This document shows positions 1-9,668 of a stretch of DNA of 64,000 nucleotides, in pieces. The notes beneath the pieces were generated by a model. That model saw only the letters and a program-made list of their open reading frames with translations. It was not told where the DNA came from and did not search any database. Position 1 is the first letter of the stretch, and every line of letters begins with the position of its first letter. This stretch comes from Cunninghamia lanceolata (taxonomy: Eukaryota; Streptophyta; Pinopsida; Cupressales; Cupressaceae): the NCBI GenBank assembly GCA_027924645.1, contig BSBN01000213.1, forward strand, positions 31,312,501 to 31,376,500, read 5' to 3'. The position numbers and the translations under genes are program-made.

Positions 1-424
1 AAGGAGGGCACGTCCGGAAGATCACGCTCATCATCAGTATTTTCAGGTTTGATGACGCATAGAGTAAGGTACCCTCAGATCGTCTGTGAATTTCAGTAAA
101 TTACGTAAATATTTACAGTGAAAAGATTGTATATGCACATTCTATGTAAAGATTTCCAGATCTCACATAAATATTGCAAGCTTTACAGTAGATCTCTCTG
201 AATTCACTAATATCGCTAAAGATACGTAAATTTGTTCAAACTTTGAGACTTTTAGGCCTTAGGCACTCGAGATCTTGTGTTACGGGTCAGGATATCCCTA
301 TATCCTGTCACATTTGCAGTGTCTTCGCAAATATTTCGTAAATATCCAGTCTGATTTGCAATTTGACCGCAAATATCACCTCATCCAGTGAAATCTAACC
401 AATATTTGCAAAGTTTCAGCCAAT
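1..424 (+). other. Untranslated leader or inner 5' region of element A
   Basis: No ORF, LTR end or clear primer binding site is visible. The frame of the downstream polyprotein is closed by TGA at 389-391. The stretch is AT-rich and repeats variants of CGTAAATAT/GCAAATAT about six times (near 105, 158, 224, 326, 370 and 399). It also holds a 20-bp dyad at 288-307 (CAGGATAT, four bases, ATATCCTG). Nothing here matches 14.4-16.3 kb, so the 5' LTR must end before the window begins. Confidence 0.5.
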
Positions 425-3400
425 TTGCCTCCAAATCGAGAAATCCTGGCTTACAGGATAAATACCAGGTCTAGACCTAGTGAAGTTTTTGAAGAATTGC
501 CTGTTAGAGGTTTTAGACCCAGGACTGTAGACATTCACCATACTCCAGGATCAAGCGCGTCTAGAGCTTCACCGGGACCTCCTCCTGTGACCCCTGTCGG
601 TTTGCAAATACCTTCCGGTATATCCGCGACACCTCCTGTTCAAACCCAGGGTATACCTTTAGTTCAACCTCAGCCAACTGCACCACCAGTTCAGCCCCCT
701 CAGGCTGCAATGTCTTTCTTTGCAGCAGAGTCACCCTTGACTTTTACTGCATATCATGAGTTACCAAAGAATCCGGACAAACTTTGTCCAAAGTATCATC
801 CTTATCAAGATGCTGATGATCATATCAGGACATTCAAAGAAGCGTGCTGCAGAGCCAGAATAGAACATCAAGACGTGGTGTGTAGATTATTCCCTTTTTC
901 CTTAGGGGAAGAGGCTTATAATTGGTTCATCAGTCTTGGCCAAGCTTCTGTCGGTTCGTGGGCTGTCTTAGAGAAAGCCTTTCTTGACAGGTTCAAGGTC
1001 CCTATTGATCCATCCATGAATTACCACATGTTTGCCACAATCAAAAGATTTGAGAATGAGCCTATTGCTAATTTCAATGCTAGGTTCCAGAAAATGTTGT
1101 CCAAGCTAGTTGCCCCATATGTTGTGACTGATGCTGCTGCCAGGAGTATCTATTATTCAGCCCTGGATCCATTAACTTCCATGTTCATCAGGAGAACACA
1201 TCCTGAGATCACTACTTTGACAGGAGCTTTTCAAGAAGCTATCAAGGTAAATCAGCAGTTGATACCTGCTCCTACCCCAAATATAGTATTCCCTACTTTG
1301 CCTGGCGTGCAAGCACAATATCCAGCACCATATCCTGCAGCTTATCCTTCACAATATCCTGCACAATATCCTAATGGATCAGTGATACCCCCAGCAGTCA
1401 TGCCTACACCTTTGCAAGTACCTCCATTGAGTATTATGCCTCCTAATGGAAATAGCCAATTGCCACAATATCCTGCACATGCTCAGACACCTCAGGGTAC
1501 CGATCTATCCAACAATAACCATGGATCTTCCTTTTTCAAGCCTCAGACTGAAAATGTAGTGGCCAAAGCTCAAGAGGAGAAGGAGGAAATCAAAGAAATT
1601 TCTGCTCAACTCAGAAAACTCACCACAGAAGTAACACATTTGAGAAATCAAGGGTTTTATTCGCAGTCAGGTCAGAATAGAAATTATTCCAATGACAGGC
1701 CAAACTACCCTGACAGAGGATATAACAACAACTTCAACAATAATGGTGGAAACAATAATAATCCTCCTAGACAGCCCAGAGTGTGGAACTCCAGGCCAAA
1801 TAATGGTTCATTACCATCACCCCTAGACAATCAGCCTCCTGGTGAAGCCAAGCAGACTACCAGAGTCAATCTTGCTGAAGCAGCCCTTACCAATTGGTGT
1901 AGGATTCACAATACAAATGCACATGCAGAATTAGATTGTCCACAATTTAGGATTGCTGCCAGCATCTTTCAGACTGAAGTGTCTAACACTTCTGGAAATC
2001 CACCTCAGGTAGAAGGAAATGAGATAGTTCCTTGTGGATACGACTCAGCTTTTGTGCTAGAAACATACACTAATCAGCCTCACCCGAGTTATGATCAGAC
2101 CTGTGAGGAATCTGCCCTAACCTTTGAAACAAACTATGTTTTCCCCTTTGAGGATGAAAATGAACCTGCAAGAGAGCATGAGGAAGTACATGCATATCAG
2201 CAGCAATATCCTGGTAAGCACAATTATAACCTGAGGAGCAATGCCAACAGACCTGCTGGACCATTGACATCATCTCTACCTCCAAACAACTTCAATACAC
2301 CTCCTGATCCTAAGGCTAGCAATAACCCTGGGTTCCCTAAGGTGAATGCTCAATACTTGTCTCCTCAAAACACAGTAACAAAAGTCGTAAATGCACCTCA
2401 GGAGTCTGACAAGTTAGTCAGCTATTTGGCTGATGAAATAAAGAAAATCAAGATCAGCCTGTCCTTATCGGAGTTACTAAAAACTCCTGCCATCAAAAGG
2501 GCATTCATGAAGTCACTAGATGATCCTGCTCCTAAAGAGGATAATCATCTTTCAAGTCAATCCAATGGTAAGGAGCATGCTATTAAAGATAACATTATCA
2601 AGCCCAAAGTGTCAGCTACAGTCCAAGCCACTGAAACCTCCCACATGACCTTGTATAGAGATAAAACTGAATCACCTCCGTTTCTCTTCACCATAAGAAT
2701 GTTCAGCAAGAACTTGCACAATTGTTTGGTTGATTCAGGAGCCTCAACGAATGTTATGCCTTTATCAATATGTAACGCATTAGGACTGCATCCTGCTAAA
2801 TCCTTAAAGAAGGTCACTCAACTAGACAAGACAGAAGGAAGTGTGATAGGAGAACTAACTCACATTCACATGCAGCTAGCATCTGATCCTAGGATACAGT
2901 ATTACATTGACATTCAGGTAGTGGACATACCTGATACATATGGGATGTTGCTTAGCCGAGATTGGTCTAAAACGCTTAACGGATATATGTCCACAGACTT
3001 CAGTCACATGTGGTTACCATGGAAAGGTATACCTAATCAGATCAGGATTGATGCTGAGCCTAGGATGAAACATATGATCACGGAATATAACAAAACAAAT
3101 GAGATCATGTATGTAAACGTAGAACCTGGAGTTTATCACATCAGGCCGCAAACTGTTAAAATAGAAGAGATCCTGACGTTGGATGTTCATCATCATCATG
3201 ATGATGATTATCATGAGGACATGCCAAGTATGGAATTTGATAATAATCCAGATAATGAGAATGAAATAGATCGCTTCAGAGATTTTGAGATGCATTTATC
3301 TACTCAGGTAAAATGTTGCCAATTATTGAATATACCTGCTAATGACATTTTGATTGATGGATGGTGCAGATTACACGGCGAAGCACACTCAGAAAAGACT

Positions 3401-6292
3401 TGTGAACCATGCTTAGACATGATGATACTGGAGCAAACGTATAGTGAAGCATCATCATCATATTCCGAGGTGAGTGTTACATCTGATGATGATGATGATA
3501 TTAATTCTTATTTGTCTTCTGCAGAAGCAGAGGCACCGACGGATCCTGATGAAGATCATATCCAGAGAATAGAAGAAGAGATCCTGGTGTCGGATCTGAT
3601 AAATGATACGAGAAAAGAAAAGATCACTCCTGGTAGTGATTGCTTCATGGAATCAGATTATGAGTTGTCTGATGAAGATAAAGGCAGTGACCTGACGAAG
3701 TTCGAAGAATTTCTGGTAAAAGAAATAGAAAAGAGAACACAACAGCGTAAATCTCCCCAGGAGGTTTTAATTAAAGGTTGGTGTAGGCTGCATGAGGCAC
3801 TTCATTCAGAAACAACTTGCTCACTGTGTTTACACATTTTGAAGAAGCATGCAGCTGTATGTGCTGAACATCATCCTCCTGCTGAGATGGAAGAGAAAAC
3901 AGAAAAGCCATCAGGCTCACCAAATAAAGGAAAGAAGAAACTTGAGGATGACATCCCCAAGTTAAAGTGGATATCAGGCGGAGCAGCAGCCAGAGCTGCA
4001 AAGAAGAAAGAAAGTTCAAGTAAATATCCTGCTGAAGACAAATGTCCTGCTGAAGATAAGCCTTGGATCTTAAGGTTTGATGGATCTAAATCCAAGCAAG
4101 GTGCTGGGGTAGGAATTGACCTTATTGATCCATCAGGGAAATCCTATTTAGCAGCTTACAGACTACAGTTCCCCTGCACCAATAATGTCGCAGAGTATGA
4201 AGCTCTGATTCATGGAGTGTTGTTTGCCCATAAGAAGAAAATGAAGATCTTGCATGTCTTTGGAGATTCAGAACTAGTTGTGAGACAAGTAAGAGGAATT
4301 TACTCTTGTAATTACAGAAAGCTATCAAATTACAGACATCGTGTGTGGGACCTGATTGAAGACTTTGATGCCTTTAATATCGTTCACGTACCAAGAGAAC
4401 AGAACCAGAGGGCAGATGCACTTGCCCAGGCCGCCAGTACGTTGGAACCGCTGTCTATATCTGGTCTGAAGAGATTTTCGGTAGAATTGGTGTCAGTACC
4501 TTCAGTACCTGACAATGTGACTAATCTCCAGGTGTTTGATGATGATCAGCACATCCTGGACTTCATATCAAATAGAGACATATTTGAAGCTCAGATTATA
4601 GATGAGAATGGTATGGAAGATCATGTCTGGGAAGAAGATGAGATATTAGAGTTGCCTAGCAACAGAATTCCCAAAGGTATGATTGAATTAGAAAGAGCCT
4701 TTGATCTAGATAATATGCTTAAACATAAAGATTTGCCTAAGGTAGATGGAGGTCAATATTCACAGGTGAATATTGGACAAGCTGATGACAAGAGAAATGT
4801 CTTATTGGGTAAGGTTTGTACACCAGATGAGTTAGAAGGAATAACTCAGGCCCTTAAAGATTACATACATGTAATTGCATGGACTTATGACAAGCTAAAG
4901 ACATATGACACTTCTGTCATAACTCATACTATACCTCTCAAGCCAGATGCAAAACCTTTCAGACAGAAGCAGAGGCTAGTCAATGCTCTGCTTGAGCCAA
5001 TCATCCTTGAAGAAGTCAAGAAATTGTTAAATGCCCGGATAATATTTCCTGTGAGGCACTCCACTTGGGTGGCGAATCTTGTGCCAGTCAGAAAGAAGAA
5101 TGGAGACATCAGATTATGTGTAGATTTCAGGAACCTGAACAGAGCATCAGAAAAGGATAATTATCCTTTGCCCTCTTTGGATGAAGTTCTACAAATTGTG
5201 AATGGAGCCAAGATGATGTCCTTCTTGGATGGTTTTTCAGGATACAACCAAGTGATGGTTGATAAAATTGACAGATTAAAAACTGCCTTCACCACAAAGT
5301 GGGGTATATTTGCATATAGACGTATGCCATTTGGACTTATAAATGCTGGAGCTACATTCCAGCAAGAAATGGACATAGCCTTCAGAGGCTTAATAGGAAA
5401 ATGTATAGTCATCTACATGGATGACTTGACAGTATTCTCCAAGGAAAGGGGAAGTCATGTTGCTGATCTCAGAAGTGTACTTAAGAAATGTGAAGAATAT
5501 GGAATATCGTTGAATCCTAAGAAGTGCATATTTGGAGTCACAACAGGAAAATTACTAGGCCACCTGATCACAGAAGATGGAATTATCATTGATCCTGACA
5601 GGGTGGAATCTATTATGAAGTTACAACTTCCAGGAAGCAAAAAGGAACTTAAATCTTATTTTGGTAAGATAAATTTTGTGAGGAAGTTCATCACCAGCTT
5701 TGCTGAGATTGTCAGACCACTGAATGCCATGTTGAAAAAAGATGCACAAATTGAGTGGACACCAGAAGCCAAGGCTACCTTTGAAGATATAAAGAAAGCC
5801 ATTTCAGATGCTCCTGTCCTCATTAGTCCAGATTATACAAGAGATTTCTACATCTACTCATTTGCCTCAGAACATACTTCTGCAGCAGTGTTAACTCAAA
5901 GGAATGAAGAGAAAGAAGAGAAACCAATTTCTTTCATGAGCTGTCCTTTCAGAGATGCTGAATTGAGATATGTAGATGTTGAAAGACAGGCACTTGCATT
6001 AGTCAGAGCAGTAAAAAAGTTTAGACATTATATACTGAGAAGAAAAGTGATTGCTGTGGTACCAGATGCAGCGGTGAAGATGCTGCTGATGCAGAGTGAA
6101 CCTGGTGAAAAAAGAGCCAAATGGATTACTGTATTACAAGAATATGACATGGAGATCACACCAATGAAGCTGGTAAGAGGACAAGCTCTGAGCCAGATGA
6201 TATCTGAAACTGATCCAAACATCATCAGTCAGCAGTATGTGATCAATGAGAAAGACAATAGGGAATGGTATTCAGACATCAAGCACATCTGA
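425..6292 (+). CDS. gag-pol: Ty3/gypsy (Tat-like) polyprotein: gag - protease - archaeal-type RNase H - RT - degenerate RNase H
   Basis: This is the structural and replication polyprotein of an LTR retrotransposon. The frame is open from 392. Codon 425 is TTG and the first ATG is at 710, just before the gag homology, so 710 is the likely start unless an upstream exon is spliced on. Domains in order: gag (about 735-1270); a C-x2-H-x4-H-x4-C knuckle (about 1889-1945); aspartic protease with DSGA (Asp codon 2732); an acidic spacer with two more Cys/His knuckles (3359-3412, 3776-3829); an RNase H of the archaeal/plant type whose D-E-D-D codons are at 4079, 4193, 4265 and 4415; RT with YMDD (5414-5425); then a gypsy RNase H in which the usual first TDAS reads SFAS, so the first catalytic Asp is missing. 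The extra RNase H precedes RT, whereas Tat elements usually have it after RT. No internal stops, which suggests a fairly young copy. Confidence 0.93.
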   Translation: MPPNREILAYRINTRSRPSEVFEELPVRGFRPRTVDIHHTPGSSASRASPGPPPVTPVGLQIPSGISATPPVQTQGIPLVQPQPTAPPVQPPQAAMSFFAAESPLTFTAYHELPKNPDKLCPKYHPYQDADDHIRTFKEACCRARIEHQDVVCRLFPFSLGEEAYNWFISLGQASVGSWAVLEKAFLDRFKVPIDPSMNYHMFATIKRFENEPIANFNARFQKMLSKLVAPYVVTDAAARSIYYSALDPLTSMFIRRTHPEITTLTGAFQEAIKVNQQLIPAPTPNIVFPTLPGVQAQYPAPYPAAYPSQYPAQYPNGSVIPPAVMPTPLQVPPLSIMPPNGNSQLPQYPAHAQTPQGTDLSNNNHGSSFFKPQTENVVAKAQEEKEEIKEISAQLRKLTTEVTHLRNQGFYSQSGQNRNYSNDRPNYPDRGYNNNFNNNGGNNNNPPRQPRVWNSRPNNGSLPSPLDNQPPGEAKQTTRVNLAEAALTNWCRIHNTNAHAELDCPQFRIAASIFQTEVSNTSGNPPQVEGNEIVPCGYDSAFVLETYTNQPHPSYDQTCEESALTFETNYVFPFEDENEPAREHEEVHAYQQQYPGKHNYNLRSNANRPAGPLTSSLPPNNFNTPPDPKASNNPGFPKVNAQYLSPQNTVTKVVNAPQESDKLVSYLADEIKKIKISLSLSELLKTPAIKRAFMKSLDDPAPKEDNHLSSQSNGKEHAIKDNIIKPKVSATVQATETSHMTLYRDKTESPPFLFTIRMFSKNLHNCLVDSGASTNVMPLSICNALGLHPAKSLKKVTQLDKTEGSVIGELTHIHMQLASDPRIQYYIDIQVVDIPDTYGMLLSRDWSKTLNGYMSTDFSHMWLPWKGIPNQIRIDAEPRMKHMITEYNKTNEIMYVNVEPGVYHIRPQTVKIEEILTLDVHHHHDDDYHEDMPSMEFDNNPDNENEIDRFRDFEMHLSTQVKCCQLLNIPANDILIDGWCRLHGEAHSEKTCEPCLDMMILEQTYSEASSSYSEVSVTSDDDDDINSYLSSAEAEAPTDPDEDHIQRIEEEILVSDLINDTRKEKITPGSDCFMESDYELSDEDKGSDLTKFEEFLVKEIEKRTQQRKSPQEVLIKGWCRLHEALHSETTCSLCLHILKKHAAVCAEHHPPAEMEEKTEKPSGSPNKGKKKLEDDIPKLKWISGGAAARAAKKKESSSKYPAEDKCPAEDKPWILRFDGSKSKQGAGVGIDLIDPSGKSYLAAYRLQFPCTNNVAEYEALIHGVLFAHKKKMKILHVFGDSELVVRQVRGIYSCNYRKLSNYRHRVWDLIEDFDAFNIVHVPREQNQRADALAQAASTLEPLSISGLKRFSVELVSVPSVPDNVTNLQVFDDDQHILDFISNRDIFEAQIIDENGMEDHVWEEDEILELPSNRIPKGMIELERAFDLDNMLKHKDLPKVDGGQYSQVNIGQADDKRNVLLGKVCTPDELEGITQALKDYIHVIAWTYDKLKTYDTSVITHTIPLKPDAKPFRQKQRLVNALLEPIILEEVKKLLNARIIFPVRHSTWVANLVPVRKKNGDIRLCVDFRNLNRASEKDNYPLPSLDEVLQIVNGAKMMSFLDGFSGYNQVMVDKIDRLKTAFTTKWGIFAYRRMPFGLINAGATFQQEMDIAFRGLIGKCIVIYMDDLTVFSKERGSHVADLRSVLKKCEEYGISLNPKKCIFGVTTGKLLGHLITEDGIIIDPDRVESIMKLQLPGSKKELKSYFGKINFVRKFITSFAEIVRPLNAMLKKDAQIEWTPEAKATFEDIKKAISDAPVLISPDYTRDFYIYSFASEHTSAAVLTQRNEEKEEKPISFMSCPFRDAELRYVDVERQALALVRAVKKFRHYILRRKVIAVVPDAAVKMLLMQSEPGEKRAKWITVLQEYDMEITPMKLVRGQALSQMISETDPNIISQQYVINEKDNREWYSDIKHI

Positions 6293-7518
6293 TCACCGGA
6301 AGATGTCCTTCAAGAATGCAAGCCTCACAGAGAAGAGCCTTAAAGATAAGATCCCAGAAGTATATGATAAAGGGAGGAACCTTGTTTAAGAAGAATTATG
6401 AAGGAATATACCTGAGATGCTTAGAGAAACCAGAAGCAAATAAAGTTTTAACAGAGTTACATGACAAGTTTGGTACTGCACACGGATCAGCATTGGCCAC
6501 AACACATGCAATCCTCAGAGCAGGATATTACTGGCCTACAATTTTTAAGGACACGGCTGATCATGTTAAATGTTGTCATGTTTGCCAGGTTGCTGCCAAC
6601 AGAGAAAAATATGCTGCACAACCGTTGCAGCCAGTGATGGAAGAGCGCCCATTTGCACAGTGGGGCATGGATTTCATAGGACCGATCAATCCTCCGTCTT
6701 CCTCAGGCCATAGGTATGTCCTAACGATTACTGATTATTGTACCAGATGGACTGAGGCTATCAGCAGCAAAACTCGTACTGCGGATGATGTCATTAAATT
6801 TTTAGAAAGCAACATTGTCACCAGGTATGGAATTCCTTATGCATTAGTAAGTGATAATGGTTCTGCCTTCATTTCCACCAAATTGTCAAGTTGGGCTTTT
6901 GATCATGGGATCATACTTAAGTTCTCATCCAACTACTATCCCCAGGGAAATGGATTAGTAGAATCCACCAACAAGAATTTACTAAGTATAATAAGAAAAT
7001 TGATAGAGAAAAATCCCAGGGAATGGAACTCATTTCTGAAATATGCCTTATGGGTAGACAGAACTAGAATGAAAACCGCATTAGGAAACTCACCCTTCCA
7101 ACTAATATATGGGGTAGATCCTATCCTCCCTGTAAACTTGAAAATTCCTACTCTGCAGTTTGCCCAAGAGTATCTAGGCGTAGATAATAAACAGGAAGTC
7201 AGGTTGCTTCAGTTGATGCACCTGGAAGAAAAGCGAAGTCAAGTGATTAACCGATTTGCAAAACATCAGGCTGTTGTCAAATGCTGGTTTGACAAGAGAG
7301 CTAGAATTAAAGCTTTTAGGATATCCAATTTAGTCCTGATGTGGGATAAGGCCCATGAAAAGAAAGGTGATCATGGTAAGTTTGATAGATTATGGATAGG
7401 TCCCTTTCAGATTTCTGAAATTTTAGGAGATAGCACTTATAGGCTTAAGAACCTGACAGGTGAAGATGTCCCATTAACAGTCAATGGACAATTCCTCAAA
7501 CATTATTTCCAGGCCTGA
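6265..7518 (+). CDS. int: Ty3/gypsy integrase, element A
   Basis: Integrase inserts retrotransposon cDNA into the host genome. The ORF has the N-terminal His/Cys zinc-binding region ending VKCCHVCQ, then the catalytic core with MDFIGPI (Asp), VSDNGSAF (Asp) and GNGLVESTNK (Glu), all intact. Its C-terminal part runs through WIGPFQISEI to KHYFQA, and no chromodomain follows. It overlaps the 425-6292 frame by 28 bases, shifted by -1. The homologous sequence runs straight from the end of RNase H into this frame, so the ATG at 6265 is probably not a real start. Integrase is more likely made as part of the polyprotein by frameshifting or splicing, or the frame was broken by a one-base indel near 6284-6290. 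No classical slippery heptamer is seen there. Confidence 0.92.
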   Translation: MVFRHQAHLITGRCPSRMQASQRRALKIRSQKYMIKGGTLFKKNYEGIYLRCLEKPEANKVLTELHDKFGTAHGSALATTHAILRAGYYWPTIFKDTADHVKCCHVCQVAANREKYAAQPLQPVMEERPFAQWGMDFIGPINPPSSSGHRYVLTITDYCTRWTEAISSKTRTADDVIKFLESNIVTRYGIPYALVSDNGSAFISTKLSSWAFDHGIILKFSSNYYPQGNGLVESTNKNLLSIIRKLIEKNPREWNSFLKYALWVDRTRMKTALGNSPFQLIYGVDPILPVNLKIPTLQFAQEYLGVDNKQEVRLLQLMHLEEKRSQVINRFAKHQAVVKCWFDKRARIKAFRISNLVLMWDKAHEKKGDHGKFDRLWIGPFQISEILGDSTYRLKNLTGEDVPLTVNGQFLKHYFQA

Positions 7519-7599
7519 ATGACTTCATGACAGTCATATGTATCATATTGTATATTTGTATAGTTGTTTGTACAGTTTGTTTGTTGTGTTGTTGTTTTG

Positions 7600-8409
7600 T
7601 TGGTTGGGACCTTGTTTTGGTAAGTCAGGATGATGCACTTCATCACCCTAAGAAAATAATTAAATTGTTGGGATTCAAGTGATGTAATCACATTTAAATA
7701 TAGGTTATGATTCATTCTAAGAAGTGTTCATGATCAGGTTTATGATGTCTTTTCATCAGGGTGCTTTTTCTTGGTCAAAGCGAATCCATCACAATGAAAC
7801 ACCTAACAGCCTTGGGTTTGTTGAACACACTAGTATAGGTGTTAAGTGAAAAATCTAAAGGGACTCCCTTGCTACCAATACAATCTCCAACCTAAAGCTG
7901 CAAGTGACTATACCTTGTACAAATGAACTGACATGATGATATCAAATATAAATATGAAAGAGAAAATCAGAAAAGAAATAAAATTAGGCCATCTAAGTAA
8001 CTCTACCGGGGCTATAGACGCCTACTGGCAGTGGGGCTCTACTTAGGGAGATTGTATAGGTAACCTTGCCGGGGCTATAGACGCTTGCTGGCAGCAAGGC
8101 TCTATCCAGGTTGGCTATGAGGGATGATCCCCAACTATGTAGTTTAACACCAGTTACTTATGTTTTCAACTTACTTTCAAGATGAGGATAATTAATCATA
8201 TGCACACACCTGATCCTTTGTTAGCTTTATCACCATGATGAAATTTTATCATTCAGAGGATTATGATGCTTACACTTAGACAGAATTAGAACACTATAGA
8301 TGAATGTGATCACATCACTTGAATCATTGGAATTTGTTTATTTTCTTTGGTGGCAAGTTGTTGTGTGGTTACACAACACGCCCCATTTTGACTTGGCAAA
8401 ACAGGGACC
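7600..8409. repeat. Long imperfect inverted repeat downstream of integrase
   Basis: The reverse complement of 7600-7694 aligns with 8302-8409. Shared blocks include ACATCACTTGAATC, TTATTTTCTT and a GACTT..CAAAACA..GG(T/A)CCCAAC segment. By eye the arms are about 70-75% identical with several indels, enclosing a loop of about 600 bases that contains the two tandem hairpins. It could form a long RNA stem in the 3' part of the transcript or be a relic of an inverted duplication. It starts within 100 bases of the integrase stop. Confidence 0.6.
8001..8103 (+). ncRNA. Two tandem hairpins with compensatory stem changes (candidate structured RNA element)
   Basis: Two copies of a 36-base unit start 63 bases apart (8001-8036 and 8064-8099), each followed by CTCT. 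The 24-base interiors differ at only two positions, in an inner GCC/GGC-type stem. The outer stems are CTCTAC with GTGGGG in copy 1 and CCTTGC with GCAAGG in copy 2. All six pairs are kept in both: C-G to T-A at pair 3 and A-T to G-C at pair 5 are double changes, and G-T wobbles fill the rest. This pattern suggests selection on an RNA fold. No known class was recognised; a cis-acting retrotransposon RNA signal is possible. Confidence 0.5.
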
Positions 8410-8454
8410 CAACTTTTCTTTCGGCTTGTGTTGTCTGCTTTCTGGCGGTTTGGT

Positions 8455-9300
8455 AAAATCAGTCATGTTCATCATCATGTGGAGTCAAGAGGAGGTAAGC
8501 CCCAATATGAGGTCAGTCTGTCAAAATTCGTATTTCGTATATATGACCACATATTCTGAAAGAGCATTAAAATTCATGCAGGTTTGCTTTTTACATCACC
8601 CTGATATTCATCAGGATGTGAGAGTTATGAACAGTCAAAGTCTTGGTCAAACCTGATATTCGCAAAAAGAGGGTCATATTTTATAACCTCAGTTATGCTG
8701 TGTGAAGAACATCATCATCATATTTGAAACGTCCCCCCCCCCCCCGATAATATACTGCAGTTCAAATATCTAGACGTCAACGTTAAGTGATAGTAAGTCT
8801 TCCCCGTCGAACGGTCTTTTGTATAGCGAGCATCATATTTTGAAAGTAACCCGATATTTGTTAATATCATCCTGATGCAAAATATCACCCTTAACAAACA
8901 TCCTGATGACATCATCTGAATCTGATAAACAAAAAAACAAACATCCTGATGACATCATCATCATATTTACATTTCGACAGGATATTTTGTAAACATGATC
9001 ATGTTCACCCAATGTGGCGATGACGTCATGAGACATTTCCAATACAAAGAACAAATATCATGATGACGTCATCCCGATATTCAAAGAAGAGAATGAGTAA
9101 GTTTGAAGGTCATCATCATATTTTGGAATATCACCCGATAGACCGAAATATCCTCCTGATGTGCTAAAGTGTAAACAAAGGTGCGTTGTCACCCGAATTT
9201 TGTCGCGATAACAGTTCCAATGCTGGGGAGGATGATATCGAAACTCAACCCGATATTTGTGAAATGTCATCCTGCTCTCATGATATCATGTCATATGGAT
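8455..9300. repeat. Array of CATCATCATATTT / CCTGATGACGTCATC motifs
   Basis: The stretch has no convincing ORF. Short motifs recur: CATCATCATATTT, CCCGATATT, ATCCTGATGACATCATC, and full TGACGTCA palindromes near 9022 and 9065. TGACGTCA is the classic bZIP/CRE-type core. A run of 13 C lies at 8733-8745. The position upstream of the accessory gene fits a U3 enhancer array. The same vocabulary fills the LTRs of the unrelated element F at 41-42 and 45-46 kb. Confidence 0.55.
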
Positions 9301-9643
9301 ATTCCCCCGCTCCCTTTGCCGCCATTGCCATTAAATGCGCGCAGATATGGTAGGTGATTCCCGCCGATCCCGGAACCCAATGAAACGTCTGGCGAGATCC
9401 TAAGTTTTCGCACGAATGATCAAAGATTACGATCTAACTTGTCAGAGTTACCCTAAGTTTACCCTAACTGTGAGGTTAAAAGGTAATTCAACCGCCATTG
9501 TTACATTTACCTGCGTTAAAATTGTTTTACAGAGCACTAGCCTCCATTTCTGCATAACAGCTACCGTTGCGCGACTGGAGCTCATAGACTGAAGGAGGAA
9601 GGTGATCAGCAGTTCAATCAAGAGCGTCTTAGAGATATACTGG

Positions 9644-9650
9644 TATAAAA
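9644..9650 (+). promoter_or_regulatory. Candidate TATA box upstream of accessory gene, element A
   Basis: TATAAAA lies 187 bases before the ATG at 9837. A perfect 5' splice consensus (CAG/GTAAGT) follows at 9666-9674, so promoter use and splice-donor use may be alternatives. The sequence match is short and supported only by position. Confidence 0.35.
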
Positions 9651-9668
9651 AGAAATCGGCATAACCAG

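Noticed and set aside
2070..2285. Antisense ORFs opposite the element A polyprotein (many, 2070-6225)
   Set aside because: Short, without domains, and opposite a well-supported coding frame.
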